Positions 54,051 to 63,442 are shown, counted from the stretch's first letter. The stretch is DNA of 64,000 nucleotides from Amycolatopsis lexingtonensis (GCF_014873755.1 NZ_JADBEG010000001.1:7910501-7974500), one strand, 5' to 3'. Translations and numbers: made by a program. Notes: a model not told the origin generated them from the letters alone.

Positions 54051-55319
54051 ATGACACACCAGCCAGCACTGAACGCGCTGACCGCCGCCGACCCGCAGAT
54101 CGCCGGGCTGGTCGAGGACGAAGCGAAGCGCCAGCACGACAAGATCCGCCTGATCGCTTCGGAGAACTACGTCTCGCAGGCCGTCCTCGAAGCGACGGGC
54201 AGCGTGCTCACCAACAAGTACTCCGAGGGCTACGCGGGCAAGCGGTACTACGAGGGCCAGCAGTTCATCGACCAGATCGAGCAGCTCGCCATCGACCGGG
54301 CGAAGGCCGTGTTCGGCGCGGACCACGCGAACGTCCAGCCGTACTCCGGCTCGCCGGCGAACCTCGCGGTCTACCTCGCGTTCGCCGAGCCCGGCGACAC
54401 CGTGCTGGGCATGAGCCTGCCGGACGGCGGCCACCTCACCCACGGCTGGGGCGTTTCCGCGACCGGCAAGTGGTTCACGCCGGTGCGCTACGGCGTCGCC
54501 AAGGAGACCGGCCGCGTCGACCTCGACCAGGTCCGCGACCTGGCCCGCGAGCACCGGCCGAAGCTGATCTTCTGCGGTGGCACGGCGATCCCGCGCACGA
54601 TCGACTTCCCGGCGTTCGCCGAGATCGCCGCGGAGGTCGGCGCGGTGCTCGTCGCCGACATCGCGCACATCGCCGGTCTCGTCGCGGGCGGCGCGCACCC
54701 GTCGCCGGTCGGGCACGCGCAGGTCATCACGACGACCACGCACAAGACGCTGCGCGGCCCGCGCGGCGCGATGATCCTGTCCGACGCCGAGCACGCCAAA
54801 GCCGTCGACAAGGCGGTGTTCCCCGGCCTGCAGGGCGGCCCGCACGACCACACGACGGCGGCCATCGCGGTCGCGCTCGGGGAGGCGCAGCAACCGTCGT
54901 TCCGCGAGTACGCGCACACGATCGTCGCCAACGCCCGCGCGCTGGCGGACGCGTTGCTGGCGAAGGGGTACGACCTGGTTTCCGGCGGCACGGACAACCA
55001 CCTGCTGCTGATCGACCTGACGAACAAGGCGGTCGCGGGCAAGCCGGCGGCGAAGGCCCTCGATCGCGCGGGCATCGAGCTGAACTACAACACCGTCCCG
55101 TTCGACCCGCGCAAGCCGTTCGACCCGTCCGGCATCCGGCTCGGCACGTCCGCGATCACCACCCGCGGCCTGAAGCCGGAGCACCAGCCCCAGGTAGCCG
55201 ACTGGATCGACCGCACGATCACCGCCGCGGCCGCTTCCGACGACTCCTCCCTGGACGCGATCGCCGCGGAGATCCGCGAGTTCCTGACCCCGTTCCCCAT
55301 CCCGGGCTACTCCGCCTGA
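54051..55319 (+). CDS. glyA: Serine hydroxymethyltransferase
   Basis: 422-aa PLP enzyme interconverting serine + THF and glycine + methylene-THF. Motifs: KIRLIASENYVSQAVLEATGS, NKYSEGYAGKRYYEGQ, VQPYSGSPANLAVYLAF, and the PLP-Lys loop TTTTHKTLRGPRGA (Lys about 231). Complete, with the usual C-terminal domain ending ITTRGLKPEHQPQVADWI. ATG 54051 has GGAG 6 nt upstream, inside the riboswitch's masking hairpin. A 17-bp terminator follows. Confidence 0.96.
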   Translation: MTHQPALNALTAADPQIAGLVEDEAKRQHDKIRLIASENYVSQAVLEATGSVLTNKYSEGYAGKRYYEGQQFIDQIEQLAIDRAKAVFGADHANVQPYSGSPANLAVYLAFAEPGDTVLGMSLPDGGHLTHGWGVSATGKWFTPVRYGVAKETGRVDLDQVRDLAREHRPKLIFCGGTAIPRTIDFPAFAEIAAEVGAVLVADIAHIAGLVAGGAHPSPVGHAQVITTTTHKTLRGPRGAMILSDAEHAKAVDKAVFPGLQGGPHDHTTAAIAVALGEAQQPSFREYAHTIVANARALADALLAKGYDLVSGGTDNHLLLIDLTNKAVAGKPAAKALDRAGIELNYNTVPFDPRKPFDPSGIRLGTSAITTRGLKPEHQPQVADWIDRTITAAAASDDSSLDAIAAEIREFLTPFPIPGYSA

Positions 55320-55327
55320 CTCCCACC

Positions 55328-55366
55328 CCGAAGGCGGCACTTTCCCTATGAAAGTGCCGCCTTCGG
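55328..55366 (+). terminator. Terminator of glyA
   Basis: CCGAAGGCGGCACTTTC (55328-55344) pairs perfectly with its complement at 55350-55366; loop CCTAT. Confidence 0.9.
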
Positions 55367-55407
55367 CATGTCCGGAGGCGGGAGACCGGGGTCACACGAA
55401 TATTTGG

Positions 55408-55473
55408 TTGCACGATACAAGCTCTCTGGGAATACTTGGTCGAGACAAGTAGTTGAGGGGTACAAGCAACTAC
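55408..55473 (+). promoter_or_regulatory. Promoter with two operator-like inverted repeats before the MFS exporter
   Basis: TTGCAC (55408-55413), 17 nt, AATACT (55431-55436) is a good sigma-70-type promoter. ACTTG/CAAGT (55434-55438, 55446-55450) overlaps the -10 and start. GTAGTTG/CAACTAC (55449-55455, 55467-55473) lies in the leader. The motif ACAAG appears three times. This fits control by a repressor not encoded nearby. Confidence 0.55.
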
Positions 55474-55492
55474 GTGACCGAGGGAGACCACC

Positions 55493-57148
55493 ATGAGCGA
55501 CACCACCACGGCGGAAGGAGCGTCCGTCACGACCGGCAAACTGACCCACCGCCAGATCCTCACCGTCCTGTCCGGCCTGATGCTCGGCATGTTCCTGGCC
55601 GCGCTCGACCAGACCATCGTTTCCTCGTCGATGCGGACCATCGCCGACGAGCTGCACGGCCTGTCCCTGCAGGCCTGGGCCACCACCGCCTACCTGATCA
55701 CCGCGACGCTCTCCACGCCGCTGTACGGCAAGCTGTCCGACCTCTACGGCCGCAAGCCCATGTACCTGACGGCGATTTCGCTGTTCCTGGTCGGCTCGCT
55801 CGCCAGCGGCATGGCGACGTCGATGTACGAGCTCGCCGCGTTCCGCGCGTTCCAGGGCCTCGGTGCCGGTGGCCTGATGTCACTGGCGCTGGCGATCATC
55901 ACCGACATCACCGCGCCGCGTGAGCGCAGCAAGTACCAGGGCTACTTCATGGCGGTGTTCGGCATCTCGAGCGTCGCCGGGCCGGTCGTCGGCGGCTTCT
56001 TCGCCGGCATCGACACCTTCGCGGGCATCACCGGCTGGCGCTGGGTCTTCCTCGTCAACGTCCCGATCGCGCTGGCCGCGCTGGTCGTCGTCACCAAGGT
56101 GCTGAACCTCCCGCACACCCGCGTGGACCAGAAGGTCGACTACTGGGGTGCCGTCGCGCTGGCCACCGGCCTGGTGCCGCTGCTGATCGTCGCCGAGCAG
56201 GGCCGTGAGTGGGGCTGGGGCTCCGCCGCCTCGATCGCGATGTACGTCGTCGGCGGGCTGGGCGTGGCCGCGTTCGTCTGGATCGAACGCCGGATGGGCG
56301 ACGCCGCCCTGCTGCCGCTGCGCCTGTTCAAGCGGCCGGTGTTCCGGATGTCGACGCTGGTCACCGTCGTGCAGGGCGCCGGGATGTTCGGCGCGATGAT
56401 GTCGCTGCCGCTGTACCTGCAGATCGTCAAGGGCGCGACGCCGACCCAGGCCGGCCTGCAGATGCTGCCGCTGACGCTGGGCATCATGTCCGCGAGCATG
56501 ACCAGCGGCCGGATCATCTCGAAGACCGGGCGCTACAAGATGTTCGCGGTGGCCGGGATCGGCCTGATGGCGGCGGCGCTGTTCGCGCTCTCGACCATCA
56601 CCGTCGACAGCTCGCTGGCCCTGGTCATGGTGATCGCCTTCGTGATCGGCCTCGGCCTCGGCGCCTCGATGCAGACGCTGGTGCTGGCCGCGACCAACGA
56701 CGTCCGCCCGCAGGACATCGGCGTCGCCACCTCGGCGGCGACGTTCTTCCGGCAGATCGGCGGCACGGCGGGCACCGCGGTGTTCCTGTCGATCCTGTTC
56801 GGCACGGTCGGCGACCGGATCGCGAACGCCGTCCGCTCGGCGCTGACCAGCCCGGCCTACGTGTCGGCGCTGGCCCAGAACCCCGCGTTCGCGCAGCAGC
56901 TCAAGAGCGGCGCGCTGGACGTCAACGACACGTCGTTCCTGTCCTCGCTCGACCCGACGCTGGCCCGGCCGATCCTGCAGGGCTTCGCCGAGTCGATGAG
57001 CACGGTGTTCCTGGTCGGCGGGATCGTGCTGACCGTCGGCTTCGCCCTGGTGTGGTTCCTCAAGGAGAAGCCGCTCTCGGACAAGTCGGCGATGGAGCAG
57101 CGCGCCGAAGCCGAGGCGGACGCCCCCGCCCTCGCCCTGGCGCACTGA
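55493..57148 (+). CDS. DHA2-family (EmrB/QacA-type) MFS exporter, 14 TMS
   Basis: 551-aa proton-driven drug or metabolite exporter. Motif D1/A region: LDQTIVSSSMRTIADEL, GKLSDLYGRKPMYL (motif A), FRAFQGLGAGGL (motif B), FGISSVAGPVVGGFF (motif C, the antiporter signature). A large extracytoplasmic loop lies between the last helices (about 440-485, AYVSALAQNPAFAQQLKSG). ATG 55493 with GAGGGAG about 10 nt upstream. The operator-rich promoter suggests substrate-induced expression. Substrate cannot be predicted. Confidence 0.92.
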   Translation: MSDTTTAEGASVTTGKLTHRQILTVLSGLMLGMFLAALDQTIVSSSMRTIADELHGLSLQAWATTAYLITATLSTPLYGKLSDLYGRKPMYLTAISLFLVGSLASGMATSMYELAAFRAFQGLGAGGLMSLALAIITDITAPRERSKYQGYFMAVFGISSVAGPVVGGFFAGIDTFAGITGWRWVFLVNVPIALAALVVVTKVLNLPHTRVDQKVDYWGAVALATGLVPLLIVAEQGREWGWGSAASIAMYVVGGLGVAAFVWIERRMGDAALLPLRLFKRPVFRMSTLVTVVQGAGMFGAMMSLPLYLQIVKGATPTQAGLQMLPLTLGIMSASMTSGRIISKTGRYKMFAVAGIGLMAAALFALSTITVDSSLALVMVIAFVIGLGLGASMQTLVLAATNDVRPQDIGVATSAATFFRQIGGTAGTAVFLSILFGTVGDRIANAVRSALTSPAYVSALAQNPAFAQQLKSGALDVNDTSFLSSLDPTLARPILQGFAESMSTVFLVGGIVLTVGFALVWFLKEKPLSDKSAMEQRAEAEADAPALALAH

Positions 57149-57159
57149 CCCCCTGAAAC

Positions 57160-57212
57160 GCCGTGAAGGCCTCCTTACCGGGCAAAAATGCCGGTAAGGA
57201 GGCCTTCACGGC
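57160..57212. terminator. Repeat-family palindromic terminator, copy 2
   Basis: GCCGTGAAGGCCTCCTTACC (57160-57179) pairs with its complement (57193-57212), and GG/CC extend the stem inward around AAAAAT. Sequence nearly identical to the element after topA, 16 kb away. Lies between the convergent exporter and ppa. Confidence 0.88.
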
Positions 57213-57221
57213 TTTGGGCAG

Positions 57222-57740
57222 CTAGTGGGACGCGCCGCCGTTGGCCTCTTCCTTGGCCAGGCGGTCGGTCTCGCGCTCGTACGAGCGCGCGATCTCGCTT
57301 TCGGCCTCGGAGCGGCCGACCCAGGACGAGCCTTCGACGCTCTTGCCGGGCTCGAGGTCCTTGTAGACCTCGAAGAAGTGCTGGATCTCCAGCTTGTGGA
57401 ACTCGTTCAGGTGGTGGATGTCGCGCAGGTGCTCGAGGCGCGGGTCGTTCGTCGGGACGGCGAGGACCTTGTCGTCCGGGCCCTTCTCGTCGGTCATCCG
57501 GAACATGCCGATCGCGCGGCAGCGGATCAGGCAGCCCGGGAACGTCGGCTCCTGGACGAGGACGAGCACGTCCAGCGGGTCGCCGTCCTGGCCGAGGGTG
57601 TCGTCGATGAAGCCGTAGTCGGCCGGGTACTGCGTGGCCGTGAACAGGGTCCGGTCCAGCTTGATGCGGCCGGTCTTGTGGTCGACCTCGTACTTGTTGC
57701 GCTCCCCTTTGGGGATTTCGATCGTGACGTCGAACTCCAC
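57222..57740 (-). CDS. ppa: Soluble inorganic pyrophosphatase (family I)
   Basis: 172-aa hexameric-type Mg2+-dependent enzyme hydrolysing PPi to phosphate. Active site [18 protein letters not shown] (metal aspartates), Glu/Lys residues in [23 protein letters not shown] and YPADYGFID, ending with [20 protein letters not shown]. The His pair [16 protein letters not shown] is typical of mycobacterial-type PPases. GTG 57740 with GAGGA upstream. Divergent from dacB. Matches Rv3628-Rv3627c order. Confidence 0.96.
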   Translation of the reverse strand: MEFDVTIEIPKGERNKYEVDHKTGRIKLDRTLFTATQYPADYGFIDDTLGQDGDPLDVLVLVQEPTFPGCLIRCRAIGMFRMTDEKGPDDKVLAVPTNDPRLEHLRDIHHLNEFHKLEIQHFFEVYKDLEPGKSVEGSSWVGRSEAESEIARSYERETDRLAKEEANGGASH

Positions 57741-57916
57741 GGCGTCCTCGCTGCTTCTTTATAGATCCGGGCGTGCCCGCCCGACGCGGGCGGCAACCTT
57801 CATGACTGTCTTGACGTCTCCTAGTGTGGACTACGGCCTGCCGCGGGTCCGCATCGATGTCGGCCACGCGGCATGTGACCTTGGCCCCTTCCGGGGCAGG
57901 TGAGAAGGAGTGGTGG

Positions 57917-60307
57917 GTGCCGGAAAACGACCAGCCGATGTGGCCTTCGTCGGACGAAGACCGCTCGTCGTCGGGCGCGCGGAAGACCACTCCGATGTCC
58001 CTGCCCGACCCGCCGGAGCGCGCTCCGGGCGAGGCCGGCGTGCCCAAGGTCACAGGCAGCGAAGCCCCGAAGGGGTCCTGGTTCGCGCCGAACGTCGCGC
58101 CGGAGCCGGTCCCCGGGCTCAACGCGCCGGCCGAGGAGCCGCCGCCCCCGCCGCCGCCGGCCAAGCAGGACCTCGCCGACCGGCTCGGCAGCCGGGAGCC
58201 GAAGCGGCCGGCGGAAGCGGGCACCGAGTACATCCGGGCCGAGCCGCCGGTCGCGGAGAGCACGCAGTTCATCGAGGTCAAGCAGCCCGAGCAGGCGCCC
58301 GTGGTGCCGGTCGAGCGCAACGTCTGGCCCGCTGAGCAGCAGGAACGCCGTGAGGAGCCGCAGCAGCAGTGGCGTGAGGAACTGCAGCTGTGGCGGGAGG
58401 AGCAGCAGCGCCGCGAAGAGCAGCTGAAGCGCCTCGACACCCAGCGCCGGGACGAGCCGCAGCGCGCGGAAGAACCCCAGCAACCCTCGGCCCAGCGTCG
58501 TGAGGAGCCGCAGCGGCCGGACGAGCCCCAGCAGCCTTGGGCTCAGCGCCGTGACGAGCCGCAGCGCCCGGAAGAACCCCAGCAGCCTTGGGCCCAGCGC
58601 ATCGAACTGCGGGAGAACCGCGGCGGCGACCGCCCGGCCGAACCGGGTGAGCGGCGGCCCGGCCTGCCGCCGGAGCCACCCCGCGGCGTCGTGCCGTCGG
58701 CGTCGGCCGGCTCGCTCGCCCGGCCGCAGCGGATCGAGCCGGACGGGCAGCGGTTCGACGCCGAGGCGACCGTCGGGATCGAGCGGCCCACCCAGTTCCC
58801 CGCCGCCTTCCAGCAGCAGCCGCAGCCGCGCAACGAGCCGCCGCGGCCGGAGTCGCAGCCGCCGTCCGCGCCGCCGCCGTCCGCCGAAGCGCCGTCGGCC
58901 GAGGAGCCGCCGAAGAAGCGGCGCAAGGGCAAGCTGATCGCGCTCGTCGTGGTCGTCCTGCTGGTGCTGGCCGGGGGCGGGGTCGCGGCGGCGATGCCGA
59001 AGGTGTCGAACCGGCTGGGCCTGCCGTGGGCGCCGAACGCGCCGAAGGGCGACAGCCCCGAGCCGGCCGCCGCCACGCGCCAGCTGCAGGGCCCCGACAG
59101 CGCCGGGAAGGCGCCGACCGCGAACGGCGTCAAGTCCGTGCTGGCCTCGGCGGCCGGCAACAGCGCGCTCGGCCAGCTCACCGGCAGCGTGATCGACCCG
59201 GTGACCGGCACCGTGCTGTGGGACCGCGGCTCGTCGACGCCGGTGACCCCCGCGTCGACGACGAAGGTGCTCACGTCGGCGGCCGCCCTGCTCTCGCTGG
59301 ACCACAACCTCAGGCTGTCGACCAAGATCGTCCAGGGCGCCGACCCGGGCACGGTCGTCCTGGTCGGCGGCGGCGACACGACGATCACCAACCTGCCGCT
59401 CGGCACGGATTCGCCGCTGTACCCGGGTGGCGCGCACGTCGACGACCTCGTCGCGCAGGTCAAGAAGGCGGCGCCCGGCGTCAAGAAGGTGCAGGTCGAC
59501 CTGACCCTGTTCAAGGGCGCCACGACCGCGCCGGGCTGGGAAGCGGGCGACGCGCCGTCGACGTACGCGACGCAGATGTCCCCGGTGATGGCCGACGGCG
59601 GCCGGATCAGCCCCAAGGACAACAACTCGCAGCGCACGGCGAACGCGGGCAGCGCGCTGGCCTCGTCCATCGCGTCGAAGCTGGGCGCGTCGGCCGGCGG
59701 CCAGGCGACCGCGGCCAAGGACGCGAAGGTGCTCGGCGAGGTCAAGTCGGCCCCGCTGACCGAGCTGGTGTCCGACCTGATGGTGCTGTCCGACGACGTC
59801 CTCGCCGAGGCGATCGCCCGGCAGGTGGCGCTGGCCAACGGCGAGGAAGCGAGCTACGCCGGCGGCGCGCGGGCGACGATCAAGGTGCTGAAGGACCACG
59901 GGTTCGACGTCTCGGGCGTCGAGCTGTCCGACGGCAGCGGGATCTCCTCGCTCAACCGCATCCCGGCCCGCCTGCTGACCCAGCTCCTGGCGGCCGCGGC
60001 GGCGCCCGAGGGCAAGAACCCGGGCACCGGCAAGCTGCGCCCGGTGCTGGCCGGCCTCCCGGTCGCGGGCGGCTCCGGCACCCTCGCCGACAAGCGGTTC
60101 GACACCCCGGCGTCCCAGGCGGGCCGCGGCTGGGTGCGGGCGAAGACGGGCACGCTGACCGGGGTCAACACCCTGGCAGGCCTGGTCCTCGACCAGGACG
60201 GCCGGGTGCTGGTGTTCGCGTTCATGTCCAACGGCTCGGACACCGACCCCGGCCGGGACGCCATCGACGTGCTGGCCACCAGCCTCCGCAAGTGCGGGTG
60301 CGCGTAG
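57917..60307 (+). CDS. dacB: D-Ala-D-Ala carboxypeptidase/endopeptidase (PBP4, S13) with long disordered N-terminus
   Basis: 796-aa low-molecular-weight penicillin-binding protein. Residues 1-335: cytosolic Pro/Gln/Glu-rich extension with three 17-aa repeats. TM helix about 338-358 (KLIALVVVVLLVLAGGGVAAAM). S13 domain beyond about 385: SxxK in TPASTTKVLTSAAALL (Ser about 447), the SxN position reads SDDVLAEA (Asp in place of Asn), and KTG in RAKTGTLTG (about 742). It trims or cuts peptidoglycan stem peptides outside the membrane. GTG 57917 has AAGGAG 7 nt upstream. Orthologue type Rv3627c, but with a much longer N-terminus. Confidence 0.9.
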   Translation: MPENDQPMWPSSDEDRSSSGARKTTPMSLPDPPERAPGEAGVPKVTGSEAPKGSWFAPNVAPEPVPGLNAPAEEPPPPPPPAKQDLADRLGSREPKRPAEAGTEYIRAEPPVAESTQFIEVKQPEQAPVVPVERNVWPAEQQERREEPQQQWREELQLWREEQQRREEQLKRLDTQRRDEPQRAEEPQQPSAQRREEPQRPDEPQQPWAQRRDEPQRPEEPQQPWAQRIELRENRGGDRPAEPGERRPGLPPEPPRGVVPSASAGSLARPQRIEPDGQRFDAEATVGIERPTQFPAAFQQQPQPRNEPPRPESQPPSAPPPSAEAPSAEEPPKKRRKGKLIALVVVVLLVLAGGGVAAAMPKVSNRLGLPWAPNAPKGDSPEPAAATRQLQGPDSAGKAPTANGVKSVLASAAGNSALGQLTGSVIDPVTGTVLWDRGSSTPVTPASTTKVLTSAAALLSLDHNLRLSTKIVQGADPGTVVLVGGGDTTITNLPLGTDSPLYPGGAHVDDLVAQVKKAAPGVKKVQVDLTLFKGATTAPGWEAGDAPSTYATQMSPVMADGGRISPKDNNSQRTANAGSALASSIASKLGASAGGQATAAKDAKVLGEVKSAPLTELVSDLMVLSDDVLAEAIARQVALANGEEASYAGGARATIKVLKDHGFDVSGVELSDGSGISSLNRIPARLLTQLLAAAAAPEGKNPGTGKLRPVLAGLPVAGGSGTLADKRFDTPASQAGRGWVRAKTGTLTGVNTLAGLVLDQDGRVLVFAFMSNGSDTDPGRDAIDVLATSLRKCGCA
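58445..58597 (+). repeat. Three tandem 51-bp repeats in dacB
   Basis: Units at 58445-58495, 58496-58546 and 58547-58597 encode 17-aa blocks: RRDEPQRAEEPQQPSAQ, RREEPQRPDEPQQPWAQ and RRDEPQRPEEPQQPWAQ. Recent duplication; units differ at a few positions. Confidence 0.85.
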
Positions 60308-60383
60308 CGGGGGTACCTCTCCGTGTGCGAACCGTACGAAGATCGTGGCCGGAAACCCCCACCGGCCAGGTAGCGTCGGAAGG

Positions 60384-61421
60384 GTGAGTCAGGAAACCGA
60401 GACCCGGCCCATGGTCGACTGGGCGATCGCCGCGCAGACCGGCGCGCTGCTCGTGCGCGGCGGCCCGCAGGTCCCGCGCGAAGAGGCCGAAGCGGCCGTC
60501 ACCGACCTGCGTGAGCTGACGATGGAGGCCGAGGGGCACGTCCGCGAGCTGACGAACCTGGGCCTCGACCTGCCGCTGCTGCCCGGCGAGGTCGTCGACC
60601 GGCCCGGCTGGGTGCGGTCCGCCGCCGCCGGGCTCGACGCGCTGACCGGGCGCGCGCTGCCGCAGCAGGGCGGGGCGCTCGGGCCGATCCTCGCCGGGGG
60701 CGCCGGCGTCCAGACCGGGCTCGTCCTCGCGTTCCTCGCCAGCCGCGTGCTGGGCCAGTACGACCCCTTCGGCGGGCCGGAGCGGGAAGGGCAGCTGCTG
60801 CTCGTCGCGCCGAACGTCGTCGCCGCCGAACAGGCGATGAACGTGCCGGGCCACGACTTCCGGCTCTGGGTCTGCCTGCACGAATGCACCCACCGGCTGC
60901 AGTTCACCGCGGTCCGGTGGCTGCGCGACTACTTCGCCGACGAAGTCGAGCGGCTCGTCTCCGGCCTCGCCGGCGGCGGCAGCGACAGCCTGTCCGACCT
61001 GTTCGGCAGGCTGCCCGAGGCGATCAAGCAGGGGCCGAAGCTGAACCTCGCGGAGCTGCTCCAGTCGCCGAAGGAACGCGCGGTGTTCGACCGGCTCCTG
61101 GCGCTCTCGACGCTGCTCGAAGGCCACGCCGACTACGTGATGGACGCGGTCGGGCCGCGGGTCGTCCCGAGCGTCGACACGATCCGCGCGCGGTTCACCG
61201 CCCGGCGCAAGGGCGGTGGCGTCTTCGACCGGCTGCTCCGCGCGCTGCTCGGCGTCGACGCGAAGATCCGCCAGTACGAAGAAGGCGCGAAGTTCACGAA
61301 GCACGTCGTCGACGCCGTCGGCATGGACGGCTTCAACGCCGTCTGGCGCTCGCCGAACACCCTGCCGTCGCGCGCCGAGATCGCCGATCCGGCTGCGTGG
61401 GTCCGGCGCCTGCACGGATGA
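60384..61421 (+). CDS. Zinc-dependent metalloprotease-like protein (Rv3626c-type, DUF2342)
   Basis: 345-aa protein with a HEXXH site in WVCLHECTHRLQFTAVRW (about 165-185) and a downstream LLEGHADYVMDAVG that supplies a third ligand-type Glu/Asp. Family members were formerly annotated as F420-biosynthesis-associated proteins; the function is unproven. GTG 60384 follows TAGCGT (60371-60376) by 7 nt, suggesting leaderless translation; ATG 60411 is an alternative. The stop overlaps tilS (ATGA). Orthologue type Rv3626c in the conserved dacB-tilS-hpt order. Confidence 0.85.
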   Translation: MSQETETRPMVDWAIAAQTGALLVRGGPQVPREEAEAAVTDLRELTMEAEGHVRELTNLGLDLPLLPGEVVDRPGWVRSAAAGLDALTGRALPQQGGALGPILAGGAGVQTGLVLAFLASRVLGQYDPFGGPEREGQLLLVAPNVVAAEQAMNVPGHDFRLWVCLHECTHRLQFTAVRWLRDYFADEVERLVSGLAGGGSDSLSDLFGRLPEAIKQGPKLNLAELLQSPKERAVFDRLLALSTLLEGHADYVMDAVGPRVVPSVDTIRARFTARRKGGGVFDRLLRALLGVDAKIRQYEEGAKFTKHVVDAVGMDGFNAVWRSPNTLPSRAEIADPAAWVRRLHG

Positions 61422-62377
61422 CCGGGCCGGCGGTCGCGGCCGTCCGCCGGGCCGTCCGCGCCTTCCTGGACAGCGTCGAAGCGCCGCCCGAACTGTGCGT
61501 CGCGGTCTCCGGCGGCGCCGATTCCCTCGCGCTGGCCGAGGCCACGGCGTACGTCGGGCACCACCGCGGGCACGTCGTCCGCGCGCTGGTCGTCGACCAC
61601 GGCCTGCAGGAGGGCTCGGCGAAGATCGCGCTCGACGCCGCCGCGGCCGCGAAGGCACTCGGCGTCGACGAGGCCGAGGTGCGCCGGACCGACGTCACCG
61701 GCCCCGGCGGCCCGGAAGCCGCCGCGCGCAAGGCCCGCTACCGGACGCTGGCCGGGCACGACCTCGTCCTGCTCGGCCACACCCTCGACGACCAGGCCGA
61801 AACCGTCCTGCTCGGCCTGGGCCGCGGCTCGGGCGCGCGCAGCGTCGCCGGGATGCGGCCGCACGACCCGCCTTGGGGACGGCCGCTGCTCGCCGTCTCG
61901 CGCGCCACCACCCGGGCCGCCTGCGCCGAACTGGGCGTCGAGCCGTGGGAAGACCCGCACAACGCCGAGCCGCGCTTCACTCGCGTCCGGTTGCGCACCG
62001 AAGTTCTGCCGCTCCTGGAAGACGTCCTCAACGGCGGGGTGGCGGGCGCGCTCGCCCGCACGGCCGCGCAGCTGCGCGAGGACAACGAGGCGTTGGACAC
62101 AGTGGCGGACACGATCTTCACCCGCGCGGGCGGCCCCGAAGGGCTGGATGTCGGAGTGCTCGCGGGCGAGCCGCCGGCACTGCGGCGGCGGGTTCTCCGC
62201 AGGTGGCTGCTGGCCTCGGGCGTGCGCGAACTCACCGACGCGCACCTCCGCGCGGTCGACGGACTGGTCGCCCGGTGGCGTGGTCAGGGCGGTGTCTGGT
62301 TGCCCGGCAACTTGGAGGCGAGCCGGGCGCATGGCAGGCTCTGCCTCACCTCCCAACCCACCACACGAGGGGAATGA
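61418..62377 (+). CDS. tilS: tRNA(Ile)-lysidine synthase
   Basis: 319-aa ATP-dependent enzyme modifying C34 of tRNA-Ile (CAU) to lysidine. PP-loop CVAVSGGADSLALAEA (about 30-45), LVVDHGLQEGS, LLGHTLDDQAETVLLGLGRGSG, then PWEDPHNAEPRFTRVRLR. Short actinobacterial form without the large C-terminal extension. ATG 61418 overlaps the upstream stop; hpt starts 3 nt after its stop, as in many bacteria. Confidence 0.94.
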   Translation: MTGPAVAAVRRAVRAFLDSVEAPPELCVAVSGGADSLALAEATAYVGHHRGHVVRALVVDHGLQEGSAKIALDAAAAAKALGVDEAEVRRTDVTGPGGPEAAARKARYRTLAGHDLVLLGHTLDDQAETVLLGLGRGSGARSVAGMRPHDPPWGRPLLAVSRATTRAACAELGVEPWEDPHNAEPRFTRVRLRTEVLPLLEDVLNGGVAGALARTAAQLREDNEALDTVADTIFTRAGGPEGLDVGVLAGEPPALRRRVLRRWLLASGVRELTDAHLRAVDGLVARWRGQGGVWLPGNLEASRAHGRLCLTSQPTTRGE

Positions 62378-62380
62378 CCC

Positions 62381-62932
62381 GTGTACGAGGGCGAAATCGC
62401 CTCCGTGCTCGTCACCGAGCAGCAGATCAAGGACAAGATCGCGGAGTTGTCGGAGCAGATCGCCGCCGACTACCCGGCCAACGGGCAGGGCGAACTCCTG
62501 CTGGTGGGCGTCCTGAAGGGCGCGGTCATGTTCATGACCGACTTCGCCCGTGCGCTGCCGCTGCCGACGCAGCTGGAATTCATGGCCGTCTCCTCGTACG
62601 GCTCGGCGACGTCGTCGTCCGGCGTCGTGCGGATCCTCAAGGACCTCGACCGCGACATCGCGGGCCGGGACGTCCTGATCGTCGAAGACATCGTCGACTC
62701 CGGCCTCACGCTGTCGTGGCTGCTGAAGAACCTCGCCAGCCGCAACCCGGCGTCGCTCGAGGTCGTTTCGCTGCTGCGCAAGCCCGAAGCCGTGAAGGTG
62801 GACGTGCCGGTGAAGTACATCGGCTTCGACATCCCGAACGAGTTCGTCGTCGGCTACGGCCTCGACTACGCCGAGCGCTACCGGGACCTGCCGTACATCG
62901 GGACGCTGGACCCGAAGGTGTACACCGCGTAG
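62381..62932 (+). CDS. hpt: Hypoxanthine(-guanine) phosphoribosyltransferase
   Basis: 183-aa purine-salvage enzyme converting hypoxanthine and guanine to IMP and GMP with PRPP. PRPP loop [18 protein letters not shown] (about 95-112), flexible-loop region [14 protein letters not shown], and the C-terminal [31 protein letters not shown]. All intact. GTG 62381 with GAGGGGA upstream. No clear terminator before the ESX-type pair. Confidence 0.95.
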   Translation: MYEGEIASVLVTEQQIKDKIAELSEQIAADYPANGQGELLLVGVLKGAVMFMTDFARALPLPTQLEFMAVSSYGSATSSSGVVRILKDLDRDIAGRDVLIVEDIVDSGLTLSWLLKNLASRNPASLEVVSLLRKPEAVKVDVPVKYIGFDIPNEFVVGYGLDYAERYRDLPYIGTLDPKVYTA

Positions 62933-63076
62933 TTCACCGACCGTTCACCGCAACTACCGGATTTGCGGAACCCGGGCGCGCCCATTCGCGTCATACGCTC
63001 TGATCACGTGCGTTAACCTATGCGAAGACCATTCGTGCCCGCGGTGACCGGGTCGGGGGAACGGGAGAGAGCTCAG

Positions 63077-63442
63077 ATGGGGAACAGCAGCGCTGCCGAC
63101 GCGAACGCCTTCAAGGCCGCGGCCGCGGCGGGTCAGGTCGGGATCGACCCGGACGCCGCGCAGACCGTGCTGAACAAGATCCGCACCGGCAAGGACGCCG
63201 TCGAAGCGCTGCTCGCCGGCGCGGGCACGCTCGCCCAGCCGCCGAAGCTCGGCGACAACCCGGTCGGCAACGCGATGGCCGCGAAGTTCGTGCAGCGCGC
63301 CGACGGCGGCGGGGACTCCTACGCCGCCGCGCTGCAGAACCTGCTCGACCAGTACTCGGCCGCGGAGGAGGGCATCGTCACGGCGATGTCCCGCTACCAC
63401 GAGATCGACAACGCCGCCGCCGACCCGTTCCGCAACGCCTGA
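63077..63442 (+). CDS. Small ESX-substrate-like helical protein
   Basis: 121-aa helical protein preceding a PPE-like gene. Segments: ANAFKAAAAAGQVGIDPDAAQTVLNKIRTGKDAVEALL and DSYAAALQNLLDQYSAAEEGIVTAMSRYHEID, consistent with a helix-turn-helix pair of the WXG100/PE type, without a clear WxG. It probably forms the heterodimer partner of the next protein (inference). ATG 63077 with GGGAGAG about 8 nt upstream. 22 nt separate it from its partner. Confidence 0.6.
   Translation: MGNSSAADANAFKAAAAAGQVGIDPDAAQTVLNKIRTGKDAVEALLAGAGTLAQPPKLGDNPVGNAMAAKFVQRADGGGDSYAAALQNLLDQYSAAEEGIVTAMSRYHEIDNAAADPFRNA

Noticed and set aside
58440..58600. Tandem repeats as a CRISPR array
   Set aside because: Units are directly adjacent without spacers and encode in-frame protein repeats within dacB.
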